NCBI RefSeq assembly: GCF_000425105.1
Contig: NZ_KE384305.1
Span: 45,454-109,453 of the forward strand
DNA: 64,000 nt
DNA from: Agrococcus lahaulensis DSM 17612
Lineage (GTDB): Bacteria; Actinomycetota; Actinomycetes; Actinomycetales; Microbacteriaceae
Reading direction: 5' to 3'
Positions 26,002-37,367 of the stretch are shown here, piece by piece. A program made the translations under genes and the position numbers. Every line of letters starts with the position of its first letter. The stretch's first letter is position 1. The notes under the pieces are model-generated. The model saw only the letters and a program-made list of their open reading frames with translations. It was not told the origin of the DNA and ran no database searches.

Positions 26002-27593
26002 CCTTCATCATCACGGCCTCGGGCGCCGCGCAGGAGGCGATCGACCGCGTCGTGCCGCAGCTCGTCGTCGACGGCGTCGCGGGGCGGCTCGTCTCGGGCG
26101 ACGCGACGCTGTGGGGCGAGGCGGCCGAGGCCGAGGCCTCCGTGCGGCTCGGCTGGGTCGACGCCGCGGCGTCGAGCGCCGGCCTCGTCGACGACATCGA
26201 GGCGCTCCGGAAGCAGCTGCGGCAGCGCGGCGTCGACCGCATCGCGCTCGCCGGCATGGGCGGCTCGTCGCTCGCGCCCGAGGTCATCACGCGCACCGCG
26301 GGCGTGCACCTCACGGTGCTCGACTCGACCGAGCCGGGCCAGGTGCGGCGCGCGCTGCGCGACGGCCTCGCGCGCACGGCGCTCGTCGTCTCGTCGAAGT
26401 CGGGCTCGACGCTCGAGACCGACAGCCAGCGACGCGCCTTCGAGCAGGCCTACCGCGATGCGGGCATCGACCCGGTCGAGCGCATCATCGTCGTGACCGA
26501 CCCCGGCTCCCCGCTCGACCAGGACGCGCGCCGCGCGGGCTACCGCGTCTTCAACGCCGACCCGAACGTCGGCGGGCGCTACTCGGCGCTCACCGCCTTC
26601 GGCATCGTGCCCTCGGGCCTCGCGGGCGTCGACGTGCGCTCGCTGCTCGACGAGGCGCTCGCCGCGCTCCCCGAGATCACCGAGGACGCCGACGACAACC
26701 CCGGGCTGCGGCTCGCCGCCGCGATCGCCGGCACGAGGCCGCTGCGCGACAAGCTCGCGTTCGTCGCCGACGGCACGCACATCGTCGGCCTCGGCGACTG
26801 GGCCGAGCAGCTCATCGCCGAGTCGACCGGCAAGGACGGCGTCGGCATCCTGCCGGTCGTGCTCGAGAAGGACGCGCCCGAGCTCTCCGCCGACCTCCCC
26901 GACCTGCAGGTCGTGCGCCTCGTCGGCTCCGCCCGCGAGGCGCAGCACGTCGAGCCGGGCGAGATCGAGGTCGCCGGCACGCTCGGCGCGCAGTTCCTCG
27001 TCTGGGAGTTCGCGACGGCCGTCGCCGGCCGGCTGCTCGGCATCAACCCGTTCGACCAGCCCGACGTCGAGTCGGCGAAGGTCGCCGCGCGCGGCCTGCT
27101 CGACGCGCTCGAGCCGCCGGCGGCTCCCGAGCACGTCGACGCGGGGATCGAGCTGCGCGGCACCGCCGGTGTCGTGCACGACTCGGTCGACGCATCCATC
27201 GACGCCCTGCTCGCCCAGCTCACGGGCGAGGGCTACCTCGCGATCCACGCCTACCTCGACCGCATCGGGCAGCCGCGGTTCGAGCGGCTGCGCGAGGCCT
27301 TCGCGGCGCGCACCGGCCGACCCGTCACGTTCGGCTGGGGGCCGCGCTTCCTGCACTCGACCGGGCAGTACCACAAGGGCGGCACGCCGAACGGGGTGTT
27401 CCTGCAGCTGCTCGGCCAGCCGCACGAGGACCTCGAGATCCCCGGTCGGTCGTTCACCTTCGGGCAGCTGCTGCAGGCGCAGGCCTCGGGCGACGCGAGC
27501 GTGCTCGCCGAGCACGGCAGGCCCGTGCTGACGCTCACGCTCGACGACCTCGACGAGGGGCTCGACCGGCTCCTCGCCGCCGCTCGCCGATGA
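25998..27593 (+). CDS. pgi: Glucose-6-phosphate isomerase
   Basis: A 531-residue phosphoglucose isomerase with two SIS domains. The substrate-binding [12 protein letters not shown] (near residue 85) and [13 protein letters not shown] (near 133) are clear, with the catalytic region [13 protein letters not shown] near 190 and the His-containing [12 protein letters not shown] near 455. This is the divergent bacterial form found in actinobacterial pentose operons, not the E. coli form. It overlaps tal (ATGA) and zwf (ATGA). Confidence 0.92.
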   Translation: MTFIITASGAAQEAIDRVVPQLVVDGVAGRLVSGDATLWGEAAEAEASVRLGWVDAAASSAGLVDDIEALRKQLRQRGVDRIALAGMGGSSLAPEVITRTAGVHLTVLDSTEPGQVRRALRDGLARTALVVSSKSGSTLETDSQRRAFEQAYRDAGIDPVERIIVVTDPGSPLDQDARRAGYRVFNADPNVGGRYSALTAFGIVPSGLAGVDVRSLLDEALAALPEITEDADDNPGLRLAAAIAGTRPLRDKLAFVADGTHIVGLGDWAEQLIAESTGKDGVGILPVVLEKDAPELSADLPDLQVVRLVGSAREAQHVEPGEIEVAGTLGAQFLVWEFATAVAGRLLGINPFDQPDVESAKVAARGLLDALEPPAAPEHVDAGIELRGTAGVVHDSVDASIDALLAQLTGEGYLAIHAYLDRIGQPRFERLREAFAARTGRPVTFGWGPRFLHSTGQYHKGGTPNGVFLQLLGQPHEDLEIPGRSFTFGQLLQAQASGDASVLAEHGRPVLTLTLDDLDEGLDRLLAAARR

Positions 27594-29149
27594 CCGTCGC
27601 GACGGCCGAGGCCGTCACGATCGCGGCGGGCCAGAACCCCCTGCGCGACCCGTCCGACCAGCGCCTCACGCGCATCCCCGGTCCGAACGCCATGACGTTC
27701 TTCGGCGTCACGGGCGACCTCGCGCGGAAGAAGCTGCTGCCGGCGGTCTACGACCTCGCGAACCGCGGCCTGCTGCCGCCGGGCTTCGGCCTCGTCGGCT
27801 TCGGCCGCCGGGACTGGGACGACGAGGCCTTCGCGCGCATGGTGCGCGAGTCGGTGCAGCAGCACGCTCGCACCGCCTTCCGCGAGTCGGTATGGCGGCA
27901 GCTCGCCGAGGGCGTCCGCTTCGTGCAGGGCGACTTCGACGACGACGCGGCGTTCGACCGGCTCGCCGAGGTCCTCGCCGAGCTCGACCGCACGCGCGGC
28001 ACGATGGGCAACCACGCCTTCTACCTGTCGATCCCGCCGAACGCGTTCCCGCTCGTCACGCAGCAGCTCAAGCGCTCCGGCCTCGCCGAGGCCGACGGCG
28101 AGCGGTGGCGGCGCGTCGTGATCGAGAAGCCGTTCGGGCACGACCTCGCATCGGCGCGCGAGCTCAACCAGGTCGTCGAGTCGGTGTTCCCCGCCGACAG
28201 CGTCTTCCGCATCGACCACTACCTCGGCAAGGAGACGGTGCAGAACATCCTCGCGCTGCGCTTCGCGAACGCGCTGTGGGAGCCGATCTGGAACGCCAAC
28301 CACATCGACCACGTGCAGATCACGATGGCGGAGGACATCGGCGTCGGCGGCCGCGCCGGCTACTACGACGGCATCGGCGCCGCGCGCGACGTCATCCAGA
28401 ACCACCTGCTGCAGCTCTTCGCGCTCACCGCGATGGAGGAGCCGGTCTCGTTCGACGCCGCCGACCTGCGGGTCGAGAAGGAGAAGGTGCTGCGCGCCGC
28501 GCGCGTGCCGCTCCCCCTCGAGCACTCGAGCGCCCGCGGGCAGTACGACGCCGGCTGGCACGGCGGCACGCTCGTGAAGGGCTTCCTCGAGGAGGAGGGC
28601 ATGCGGCCCGACTCCGCGACCGAGACCTACGCCGCGATCAAGCTCGAGGTCGACACCCGTCGCTGGTCGGGCGTGCCGTTCTACCTCCGCGCAGGCAAGC
28701 GCCTCGGCCGCCGGGTCACCGAGATCGCGATCGTCTTCAAGCGAGCGTCGCAGTACCTCTTCGAGGAGTCGGACATCCGCACGATGAGCGAGAACGCGCT
28801 CGTCATCCGCGTGCAGCCCGACGAAGGCGTCTCGATGCGCTTCGGCTCGAAGGTGCCGGGGCCGGGGATGCACGTGCGCGACGTGACGATGGACTTCGGC
28901 TACGGCCACGCCTTCACCGAGGAGAGCCCCGAGGCGTACGAGCGCCTCATCCTCGACGTGCTGCTCGGCGACCCGCCGCTCTTCCCCCGGCACGAGGAGG
29001 TCGAGCTCGCCTGGAGGATCCTCGACCCGATCGAGGAGCACTGGGAGGCGCAGGGCGGCCCGATCGACCAGTACGAGCCCGGCTCGTGGGGACCGCGGAG
29101 CGCGCACGAGCTGCTCGCCCGCGACGGACGGCACTGGAGGCGCCCGTGA
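27590..29149 (+). CDS. zwf: Glucose-6-phosphate 1-dehydrogenase
   Basis: A 519-residue G6PDH, the NADPH-producing entry to the oxidative pentose phosphate pathway. The NADP fold GVTGDLARKKLLPAVYDL begins near residue 38, EKPFGHDLASA near 180 is the substrate-lysine region, and RIDHYLGKETVQN near 210 is the active site. A 38-residue N-terminal extension rich in Ala/Thr precedes the fold. It overlaps opcA by 4 nt; OpcA is its assembly and activity partner in actinobacteria. Confidence 0.96.
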   Translation: MTVATAEAVTIAAGQNPLRDPSDQRLTRIPGPNAMTFFGVTGDLARKKLLPAVYDLANRGLLPPGFGLVGFGRRDWDDEAFARMVRESVQQHARTAFRESVWRQLAEGVRFVQGDFDDDAAFDRLAEVLAELDRTRGTMGNHAFYLSIPPNAFPLVTQQLKRSGLAEADGERWRRVVIEKPFGHDLASARELNQVVESVFPADSVFRIDHYLGKETVQNILALRFANALWEPIWNANHIDHVQITMAEDIGVGGRAGYYDGIGAARDVIQNHLLQLFALTAMEEPVSFDAADLRVEKEKVLRAARVPLPLEHSSARGQYDAGWHGGTLVKGFLEEEGMRPDSATETYAAIKLEVDTRRWSGVPFYLRAGKRLGRRVTEIAIVFKRASQYLFEESDIRTMSENALVIRVQPDEGVSMRFGSKVPGPGMHVRDVTMDFGYGHAFTEESPEAYERLILDVLLGDPPLFPRHEEVELAWRILDPIEEHWEAQGGPIDQYEPGSWGPRSAHELLARDGRHWRRP

Positions 29150-30084
29150 TCATCCGACTCTCCCGCACGACGACCGCCGAGGTGCAGCGGCGGATGCTCG
29201 AGATCCGCGAGGAGGGCGGCGTCGTCGCCCTCGGCCGCGTGCTCACGCTCGTCATCCACACGCAGATCGGCGCCGAGGAGGAGGCGATCCGCGCCGCCAA
29301 CCAGGCCTCGCGCGAGCACCCGATGCGCGTCATCGTCGTCTCCCGCAACCCCGACCACGTGAACGCCGACGAGGAGCCGCGGCTCGACGCCGAGCTGCGG
29401 GTCGGCGCCGACGCGGGCGCGAGCGAGGTCGTGCTCCTGCAGTGCTACGGCGAGCTGGGCTCGCACCTGCTCGGCATCGTGCAGGGGCTGCTGCTGCCCG
29501 ACGCCCCCGTCGTCGCGTGGTGGCCGAGCTTCATGCCCGAGACCCCCTCGGCGTCGCAGCTCGGGCAGATCTCGCAGCGCCGCATCACCGACTCCGGCAA
29601 GCAGGCCGACCCGCACGCCGCGATCCTCAGGCTCGCCGGCTGCTACCGGCCCGGCGACACCGACCTCGCGTGGACGCGGCTGACGAACTGGCGCGCGCAC
29701 CTCGCGGCGCTGCTCGACCAGCCGCCGTTCGAGCCGGTGCACGGCGGCGTGGTCTCGGGCGACCTCGGCAACCCGAGCGTGCACCTCATGGCGGCGTGGC
29801 TGCAGCTGCGGCTGCGGGTGCCGATCGAGAAGGTCGAGGCAGGCGAGACGCCGACCGGCTCGAGCGGCCTCCACGCCGTCGAGCTGCACCGCTCGAGCGG
29901 CGAGTCGTCGCTCACGCGCGTGCGCGACTCCGTGGGGATCCTCCGCCAGCCCGGCCAGCCGGAGCACCACGTCGCGCTGTCGACGCGCGGGCTCGAGGAC
30001 CAGCTCGCCGAGGAGCTGCGCAAGCTCGCACCCGACGACATGTACCGCCAGGTGCTCGCTTCGACTCTCGAGGAGGCAGCGTGA
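29146..30084 (+). CDS. opcA: Glucose-6-phosphate dehydrogenase assembly protein OpcA
   Basis: A 312-residue OpcA, an actinobacterial/cyanobacterial protein needed for G6PDH assembly or redox control. Family landmarks are MRVIVVSRNP near residue 63, EVVLLQCYGELGSHLLGIVQ near 95-115, and PDAPVVAWWPSFMPETPS near 120. The GTG start overlaps the zwf stop (GTGA). Fixed placement after zwf and before pgl matches Mycobacterium and Corynebacterium. Confidence 0.95.
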   Translation: MIIRLSRTTTAEVQRRMLEIREEGGVVALGRVLTLVIHTQIGAEEEAIRAANQASREHPMRVIVVSRNPDHVNADEEPRLDAELRVGADAGASEVVLLQCYGELGSHLLGIVQGLLLPDAPVVAWWPSFMPETPSASQLGQISQRRITDSGKQADPHAAILRLAGCYRPGDTDLAWTRLTNWRAHLAALLDQPPFEPVHGGVVSGDLGNPSVHLMAAWLQLRLRVPIEKVEAGETPTGSSGLHAVELHRSSGESSLTRVRDSVGILRQPGQPEHHVALSTRGLEDQLAEELRKLAPDDMYRQVLASTLEEAA

Positions 30085-30776
30085 AGCCCGTCGTGCACCA
30101 GGACCGCGCCGCGCTCGTCGGGGCCGCGGCGGGATCGCTCGAGGCACTCATCGCCGAGCTCGTCGAGCGGCAGGGCCGCGCGACGATCGCCCTCACGGGC
30201 GGCTCGGTCGGCACCGAGCTGCTCGCGGCGCTCGCCGATCGCCCGATCGACTGGGCGCGCGTGACGCTGACGTGGAGCGACGAGCGCTTCGTCGAGGCCG
30301 ACTCGAGCGAGCGCAACGCGATGCAGGCGCGCGAGGCGCTCATCGACCGCGTCGAGATCCCGAGCGCGAGCGTGCTCGAGCTCCCGGCCGCCGACGGCCG
30401 CTCGCTCGACGAGGCGGCGGAGGCGGCGACGGCGATGCTGCGCGAGCTCAGGCCCATCGACCTGACGCTCCTCGGCATGGGACCCGACGCGCACGTCGCC
30501 TCGCTCTTCCCCGGTCTGCCGGGCGTGCACGCCGAGGGGACGGCCGTCATCGCGGTGCGCGACTCCCCCAAGCCCCCGCCCGAGCGCTTGAGCTTCACGC
30601 TCGGGGCGATCAACGCATCCGATAGGGTCTGGCTCGTCGTCGCTGGCGAGGACAAGGCGGATGCCGTGGCGCGCGTGCTCGGCGGAGCCGACCTCGCCGA
30701 GGCGCCCGCCGTGGGCGTCGCGGGGCGGCTCGAGACGGTCATGCACCTCGACGCGGAGGCGGCTTCGCGGCTCTAG
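30081..30776 (+). CDS. pgl: 6-phosphogluconolactonase
   Basis: A 231-residue Pgl/DevB enzyme that hydrolyses 6-phosphogluconolactone, the step after Zwf. LTGGSVGTELLAAL near residue 38, WSDERFVEADSSERN near 68, and LLGMGPDAHVASLFPG near 135 are typical (the family usually has GPDGHTASLFPG; here A replaces G and V replaces T). The GTG overlaps opcA by 4 nt. It is the last gene of the operon; a repeat cluster and a hairpin follow. Confidence 0.95.
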   Translation: MKPVVHQDRAALVGAAAGSLEALIAELVERQGRATIALTGGSVGTELLAALADRPIDWARVTLTWSDERFVEADSSERNAMQAREALIDRVEIPSASVLELPAADGRSLDEAAEAATAMLRELRPIDLTLLGMGPDAHVASLFPGLPGVHAEGTAVIAVRDSPKPPPERLSFTLGAINASDRVWLVVAGEDKADAVARVLGGADLAEAPAVGVAGRLETVMHLDAEAASRL

Positions 30777-30784
30777 CCCGGCGA

Positions 30785-30912
30785 CCGAGTGGCGCCCGCG
30801 GCGCCTGGGCGGCGCCTGCGGTGCCTGAGCGGCGGCTGCGGGCTCCCCTCAGTCGCGGGAGCCGCCAGTCAGACCCGGGAGGCGCCACTCGCATGCGGGA
30901 GGCGCCGATCAG
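30785..30912. repeat. Two-armed cluster of a 20-bp repeat (3 forward, 3 inverted units)
   Basis: Forward units lie at 30785-30804, 30805-30824 and 30825-30846. Inverted units lie at 30853-30872, 30873-30892 and 30893-30912. All match the 62466 array unit CTGAGTGGCGCCTCCCGCGC or its complement with a few changes each. The 20-bp period holds within each arm. It fills the pgl/rbpA gap, which holds no gene, only this and the terminator. Confidence 0.85.
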
Positions 30913-30936
30913 CGCAGGCGGGCACGGGGATGCGAG

Positions 30937-30968
30937 AGCGGCCGCCCTGCCGGAGCAGGACGGCCGCT
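30937..30968. terminator. Bidirectional terminator between pgl and rbpA
   Basis: AGCGGCCG plus CCTGC (30937-30950) pair with GCAGG plus CGGCCGCT (30955-30968) around a CGGA loop, with one internal C-A mismatch. It lies between converging operons and can end both. Confidence 0.75.
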
Positions 30969-30995
30969 GCGTCTCGATGCCGATCGATCAGCGCG

Positions 30996-31352
30996 TCAGG
31001 CGCGGCCCTCGGCGGCGCGCAGCTTCTGCAGCGCCTCCTCGAGCAGCTCCGCCGCCTCCTCGGGCGTGCGGCGCTCCTTCACGTACGCGAGGTGCGTCTT
31101 GTAGGGCTCGTTCTTGGCGACCTGCGGCGGGTTGTCCTTGTCGCGGCCGGCCGGGAGCCCGGTCGACGGCGAGTCGATGACCTCGGGGATCTCGTCCTCG
31201 GGCAGGTCGGCCGCGAAGTAGCGGACGGTCTCGTTGCCCATCGCGTCCCAGTAGGAGACCGCCACGCGCTCGGCGTGGAAGCCCCGGTCCTGCTCGCCCA
31301 TGGGGCCCGCGCCGACGCGCGAGCCGCGGATCGCACTGCCTCCGGAAGCCAT
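30996..31352 (-). CDS. rbpA: RNA polymerase-binding protein RbpA
   Basis: A 118-residue RbpA, an actinobacterial factor that binds RNA polymerase and the principal sigma factor and stabilises open complexes. GSRVGAGPMGEQDRG near the N-terminus is the basic linker region, YWDAMGNETVRYFAADLPEDEIPE is the core domain (residues 35-58), and KTHLAYVKERRTPEEAAELLEEAL is the sigma-interacting helix. The Cys residues of the zinc ribbon in streptomycete RbpA are absent. The ATG overlaps the secG stop by 1 nt. Confidence 0.93.
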   Translation of the reverse strand: MASGGSAIRGSRVGAGPMGEQDRGFHAERVAVSYWDAMGNETVRYFAADLPEDEIPEVIDSPSTGLPAGRDKDNPPQVAKNEPYKTHLAYVKERRTPEEAAELLEEALQKLRAAEGRA

Positions 31353-31600
31353 CAGATCCCCGCGAACTTGGTGATGAGGCCGAGCACGACGATGGATGCG
31401 ACCCACGTCAGGCTGACGGCGACGGTGATGGTGTTGAGGTTCCGCTCCGCCACGCCCGACGAGCCGAGCGACGAACCGACGCCGCCGCCGAACATGTCGG
31501 AGAGCCCGCCGCCGCGGCCCTTGTGCAGCAGGATGAACAGCGTCAGCAGCACGGATGTGACGCCGAGGATCACCTGCATGATGATCTGGAGAATCTCCAC
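31352..31600 (-). CDS. secG: Preprotein translocase subunit SecG
   Basis: An 82-residue SecG with two transmembrane helices (about residues 4-25 and 60-80) joined by a Gly-rich loop (LLHKGRGGGLSDMFGGGVG), the family signature. It is part of the SecYEG export channel. The GTG at 31600 is preceded by AGAGGG; the open frame extends further upstream without homologous sequence. A TAGGAT -10 lies at 31660-31665, within the gap to tpiA. It is coupled to rbpA. Confidence 0.93.
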   Translation of the reverse strand: MEILQIIMQVILGVTSVLLTLFILLHKGRGGGLSDMFGGGVGSSLGSSGVAERNLNTITVAVSLTWVASIVVLGLITKFAGI

Positions 31601-31659
31601 TAGCCCTCTTTCCGGTGTCGTGGCCCGGGCGACGCCCGTCCACGAGAAGTCCAACGAGC

Positions 31660-31665
31660 ATCCTA
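31660..31665 (-). promoter_or_regulatory. -10 box TAGGAT of secG-rbpA
   Basis: TAGGAT on the minus strand lies ~60 nt before the secG GTG, inside the 104-nt gap after tpiA, so secG-rbpA can be transcribed apart from the glycolytic genes. Confidence 0.45.
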
Positions 31666-31704
31666 CCGCAGGGATTCCCGCGGCGGTCGGCTCGCGCGTC
31701 GGCG

Positions 31705-32490
31705 TCAGGTGCCGACGTGGTGCTGGAAGCGCGCGATCGCCGCGAACTCGGCCGCGTCGAGGCTCGCGCCGCCGACGAGCGCGCCGTCGACGTCGGGCTC
31801 GCGCATGAAGCCGGCGATGTTGCCCGATTTCACGCTGCCGCCGTAGAGGATGCGTGTGCTCGCTGCAGCCTCGTCGCCCCGCAGCTCCGCGATCGTCTGC
31901 CGCAGCGCCTGCGCGACCTGCTGCGCCTGCTCGGCGGTCGCCGCCTTGCCGGAGCCGATCGCCCAGACGGGCTCGTACGCGACGACGATCTCACCAGCGG
32001 CCGGCAGCTCGGCGAGCGCCTCGCGCAGCTGCTGCACCGGCACCGCCGACGCACCGTGCTGCTCGAGGTCCGCCTCCGTCTCGCCGACGCAGATGATCGG
32101 CGTCACGCCGTGGCGCACCGCGGCTGCGGCCTTGCGGCCGACGAGCGCGGAGCTCTCGCCGTGGTCCTGCCGGCGCTCGGAGTGCCCGACGATCGCGTAC
32201 GAGCACTCGAGCTTCGCGAGCATGGATGCGGCGACCTCTCCCGTGTGCGCGCCCGAGTCGTGCTCCGAGACGTCCTGGGCGCCGAAGCGCAGCTCGAACT
32301 TCTCCGCGGACACGAGCGTCTGCACGCTGCGCAGATCGGTGAACGGCGGGAAGACGGCGACCTCGACGGCGGCGTGGTCGTGCCGCGCGTCCTGCAGCGT
32401 CCACGCGAGCTTCTGCACGAGCGCGATCGCCTGCAGGTGATCGTTGTGCAGCTTCCAGTTGCCCGCGATGAGCGGCGTGCGGTTCACCAT
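31705..32490 (-). CDS. tpiA: Triose-phosphate isomerase
   Basis: A 261-residue TIM-barrel enzyme interconverting dihydroxyacetone phosphate and glyceraldehyde 3-phosphate. [10 protein letters not shown] holds the catalytic Lys near residue 12, AIVGHSERR the His near 103, and [15 protein letters not shown] the Glu near 175 with the flexible loop. It overlaps the pgk 3' end by 7 nt, so gap, pgk and tpiA are one coupled unit. Confidence 0.97.
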   Translation of the reverse strand: MVNRTPLIAGNWKLHNDHLQAIALVQKLAWTLQDARHDHAAVEVAVFPPFTDLRSVQTLVSAEKFELRFGAQDVSEHDSGAHTGEVAASMLAKLECSYAIVGHSERRQDHGESSALVGRKAAAAVRHGVTPIICVGETEADLEQHGASAVPVQQLREALAELPAAGEIVVAYEPVWAIGSGKAATAEQAQQVAQALRQTIAELRGDEAAASTRILYGGSVKSGNIAGFMREPDVDGALVGGASLDAAEFAAIARFQHHVGT

Positions 32491-33694
32491 CCGAGGACCT
32501 CCAGTCCGGGCAGTCGGGATCCCTCGAGGAACTCGAGGCTCGCGCCGCCACCGGTCGAGATGTGGCCGAACGCGTCGTCGTCGAAGCCGAGCTGCCGCAC
32601 GGCCGCGGCGGAGTCGCCGCCGCCGACCACCGCGAGGCCGTCGGTCTCGGTGAGGGCCTGCGCGACCGCCTTCGTGCCGGCCGCGAACGCATCCATCTCG
32701 AACACGCCCATCGGGCCGTTCCAGAAGACGGTGCGGGAGCCGCGGATGGCCTCGGCGAAGGCGGCTGCCGTGTCCGGGCCGATGTCGAGGCCGATGCCGG
32801 CGCCGCCGAAGCGCGACGACTCGATCGCGTCGGCCGCGACCGTCTCGTGCTCGGCTTCGGCGGCGAAGCGCTCGGCGACGACCACGTCGGTCGGCAGCAG
32901 CAGCTCCACGCCGCGCTGCTCGGCGTCGTCGATGTAGCCGCGCACGCGCTCGACCTGGTCCTCCTCGAGGAGGCTCGAGGCGACCCCGAGGCCCTTCGCC
33001 GCCAGGAACGTGAAGAGCATGCCACCGCCGATGAGGAGGCGGTCGACGCGCGGCAGGAGGTGCTCGATGACGCCGAGCTTGTCGCTCACCTTCGAGCCAC
33101 CGAGCACGACCGCGTACGGCCGCTCGGGCGACTCGGTGAGGCGCGAGAGCACCTCGAGCTCGCGCTGCACGAGCAGCCCGGCGGCGCTCGGGAGCGCTTG
33201 CGCGATCTCGAAGACGCTCGCCTGCTCGCGGTGGACGACGCCGAAGCCGTCGGAGACGAAGGCGTCGGCGCCGGCCGCGAGCTCCGCCGCGAACGTCGCG
33301 CGCTCGGTCGCGTCCTTGCTCGTCTCGCGCGGGTCGAACCGCAGGTTCTCGAGCAGCGCGAGCTGCCCGTCGGCGAGCCCGATTCGCACGCGCGCCGCGT
33401 CCTCCCCCACCGTGTCGGCTGCGAAGGCGACCTCCGCACCCAGCAGCTCGCCGAGCCGCTCGGCGACCGGCGCGAGCGAGTACTGGGGGTCGGGCTCGCC
33501 CTTCGGCCGGCCGAGGTGCGACATCGCCACCACCTTCGCGCCCTGCTCGAGCAGGGCGCGAAGGGTGGGCAGCGACGCGACGATGCGGCCCTCGTCGGCG
33601 ATCCGACCGTCCGTGAGCGGCACGTTGAAGTCGCACCGGATGAGGACGGTCCTGCCGGTGAGGTCGCCGAGCGAGTCGAGCGTGCGCAGGGTCA

Positions 33695-33695
<1 letters not shown>
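32484..33695 (-). CDS. pgk: Phosphoglycerate kinase
   Basis: A 403-residue phosphoglycerate kinase generating ATP from 1,3-bisphosphoglycerate. [10 protein letters not shown] near residue 18, SHLGRPKGE near 58, ENLRFDPRE near 110, LGGSKVSDK near 195 and the nucleotide loop [14 protein letters not shown] near 365 are all present. It overlaps gap by 1 nt (TGATG) and tpiA by 7 nt. Confidence 0.97.
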
Positions 33696-35402
<1,707 letters not shown>

Positions 35403-35448
35403 GGCTGGCTCCTCTCTCGCGCACTGCGCGTGCGGATGGGTCGACCCG

Positions 35449-35454
35449 ATCCTA
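35449..35454 (-). promoter_or_regulatory. -10 box TAGGAT of sodA
   Basis: TAGGAT on the minus strand lies 46 nt before the sodA ATG, giving a leader of about 40 nt with a strong GAGGAG site. Confidence 0.5.
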
Positions 35455-35495
35455 TCCACGCCGGCCTGATCGCGAGCAGGGTCTCGGCGAGCGGC

Positions 35496-36476
35496 TCAGA
35501 CGTCGTCGATGTCGTCGGGCACCGCGTCCTCGGTGCTCGGGATGCCGCGCTCCTGCGCGGCGCGATCCGCCATCGCGAGCAGCCGCCGGATCCGCCCCGC
35601 GACCGCGTCCTTCGTCATCGTCGGCTGCGCGAGGTGGCCGAGCTCGTCGAGGCTCGCATCTCGGTGCTCGAGCCGCAGGCGTCCGGCGTACGCGAGGTGC
35701 TCGGGCACCTCGGGACCGAGGATGTCGAGCGCCCGCTCGATGCGCGCGCACGCCGCGACCGCCGCCTGGGCGCTGCGGCGGAGGTTGGCGTCGTCGAAGT
35801 TCACGAGCCGGTTCGCGGTCGCGCGCACCTCGCGGCGCTGCCGCAGCTCCGCCCACGCCTGCACGGTCTCGAGCGCCCCCATGGTCGTGAGCATCCGCGA
35901 GATCGGCTCGCCCTCGCGGATCACCACGCGGTGCGCGCCGCGGACCTCGCGCGACTTCGCGGGCACGCCGAGCCGGCCGGCCGCGCCGACGAGCGCCATC
36001 GCCGCCTCGTTGCCGGGGCAGGCGATCTCGAGCGCGGCCGAGCGGCCGGGATCCGACAGCGAGCCCTGCGCGAGGAACGCGCCGCGCCAGACGCCCGCGA
36101 GGTCCTCGAGCGAACCGGTGGTGACCTTGTTCGGGAGGCCGCGCACGGGCTTGCGCCGCGCATCCATGAGCCCCGTCTGCCGCGCGAGCGTCTCGCCCTC
36201 GGCGATGACGCGCACGAGGTACGCCCCGCTCGAGCGGCTCGACGACGACGAGATGCGGGCGATCTCGGCCTTGACGCCGTAGAGCTCGAGGATGCTGCGC
36301 GCGAGCCGGCGCGCCGCGGCCGCGGAGTCGAGCTCGCTCTCGACCGCGACGCGGTTCGAGATCACGTGCAGGCCGCCGGCGAAGCGCAACAGGGTCGCGA
36401 CCTCGGCCGCCTTCGTCTGGGGTCGCGTCACGCGCACGCGCGCGAGCTCCTCCTTGACGTCGTCGGTGAGTGTCAC
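35496..36476 (-). CDS. whiA: Sporulation/division regulator WhiA
   Basis: A 326-residue WhiA with an N-terminal degenerate LAGLIDADG homing-endonuclease fold and a C-terminal helix-turn-helix. Landmarks are [14 protein letters not shown] at the start, [14 protein letters not shown] near residue 140 and the C-terminal [25 protein letters not shown]. In actinobacteria WhiA activates cell-division genes with WhiB. The GTG at 36476 is preferred because AGAGGA lies 7 nt upstream and family proteins start this way. An ATG at 36494, overlapping the rapZ stop (ATGA), would add six residues. Confidence 0.92.
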   Translation of the reverse strand: MTLTDDVKEELARVRVTRPQTKAAEVATLLRFAGGLHVISNRVAVESELDSAAAARRLARSILELYGVKAEIARISSSSSRSSGAYLVRVIAEGETLARQTGLMDARRKPVRGLPNKVTTGSLEDLAGVWRGAFLAQGSLSDPGRSAALEIACPGNEAAMALVGAAGRLGVPAKSREVRGAHRVVIREGEPISRMLTTMGALETVQAWAELRQRREVRATANRLVNFDDANLRRSAQAAVAACARIERALDILGPEVPEHLAYAGRLRLEHRDASLDELGHLAQPTMTKDAVAGRIRRLLAMADRAAQERGIPSTEDAVPDDIDDV

Positions 36477-36490
36477 GCCGGTTCCTCTCG

Positions 36491-37354
36491 TCATTCGCGT
36501 CCCAGATCCCTGTGCTTGACCGCGACCCGCACGCCCGGTTGCCCCGAGAGGCGCGAGGCGAGGTACTGCGCCATCGCGACGGAGCGGTGCTTGCCGCCGG
36601 TGCACCCGACGCCGAGCACGGCGTGCAGCTTGTTCTCGCGCGCGAAGCCGGCCAGCACCGGCTCGAGCGCCTCGACGTACCGATCGGCGAACTCGCGCGC
36701 CCCCTCCTGCTCGAGGACGAAGTCGGAGACGACCTCCTCGGTGCCGTTGTGGCCGCGCAGGTCGGGGTTCCAGAACGGGTTCGGCAGGAAGCGCATGTCG
36801 GCGATCAGGTCGGCGTCGACCGGCAGTCCGTACTTGAAGCCGAAGCTCATGACCGTGAGCACGACCTCGAGCTCGCCGCCCGGGGCGAAGCGCTCCCCCA
36901 CGCGCGTCGTGAGCTGGTGCGGGTTGAGGCCCGTGGTGTCGAGGAGCTGGTCGGCCATGCCGCGCAGCGGCTCGAGCCGGTGGCGCTCCATGCGGATGCC
37001 GTCGAGGATCGTCCCGTCGCCCTGCAGCGGGTGCGGCCTGCGCACCTGCTCGTAGCGGCGCACGAGCTCGGCGTCGCTCGCCTCGAGGAACAGCACGCGC
37101 ACGGAGTGCTCGTTGCGCAGCATCTCGACGAAGCGCTTCGCGTCGTCGAAGAGCACGCCGCCGCGCACGTCGACGACGATCGCGAGCTTCGCCTCGGTCG
37201 CGTCGCCCGCCGCGGCGGTGCGCACGAGCGCGCGGAGCATGCTCGGCGGCAGGTTGTCGACGACGAACCAGCCGAGGTCCTCGAGCGCGTTCGCGACCGT
37301 CGTGCGTCCTGCACCGGACATGCCGGTGATGATGACGATCTCTCTCGCGTTCAC
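36491..37354 (-). CDS. rapZ: RNase adapter RapZ (P-loop nucleotide-binding protein)
   Basis: A 287-residue RapZ/YvcJ protein. The P-loop is GMSGAGRTT near residue 12 (Arg in place of Lys, usual in actinobacteria), VVDVRGG is near 62, and the C-terminal domain carries [12 protein letters not shown] near 245. In E. coli RapZ guides small-RNA control of glucosamine-6-phosphate synthase; the actinobacterial role is not established. In mycobacteria a yvcK (cofD-like) gene sits between rapZ and whiA; it is missing here. GTG start. Confidence 0.93.
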   Translation of the reverse strand: MNAREIVIITGMSGAGRTTVANALEDLGWFVVDNLPPSMLRALVRTAAAGDATEAKLAIVVDVRGGVLFDDAKRFVEMLRNEHSVRVLFLEASDAELVRRYEQVRRPHPLQGDGTILDGIRMERHRLEPLRGMADQLLDTTGLNPHQLTTRVGERFAPGGELEVVLTVMSFGFKYGLPVDADLIADMRFLPNPFWNPDLRGHNGTEEVVSDFVLEQEGAREFADRYVEALEPVLAGFARENKLHAVLGVGCTGGKHRSVAMAQYLASRLSGQPGVRVAVKHRDLGRE

Positions 37355-37367
37355 AGCCTGCCGTTCC

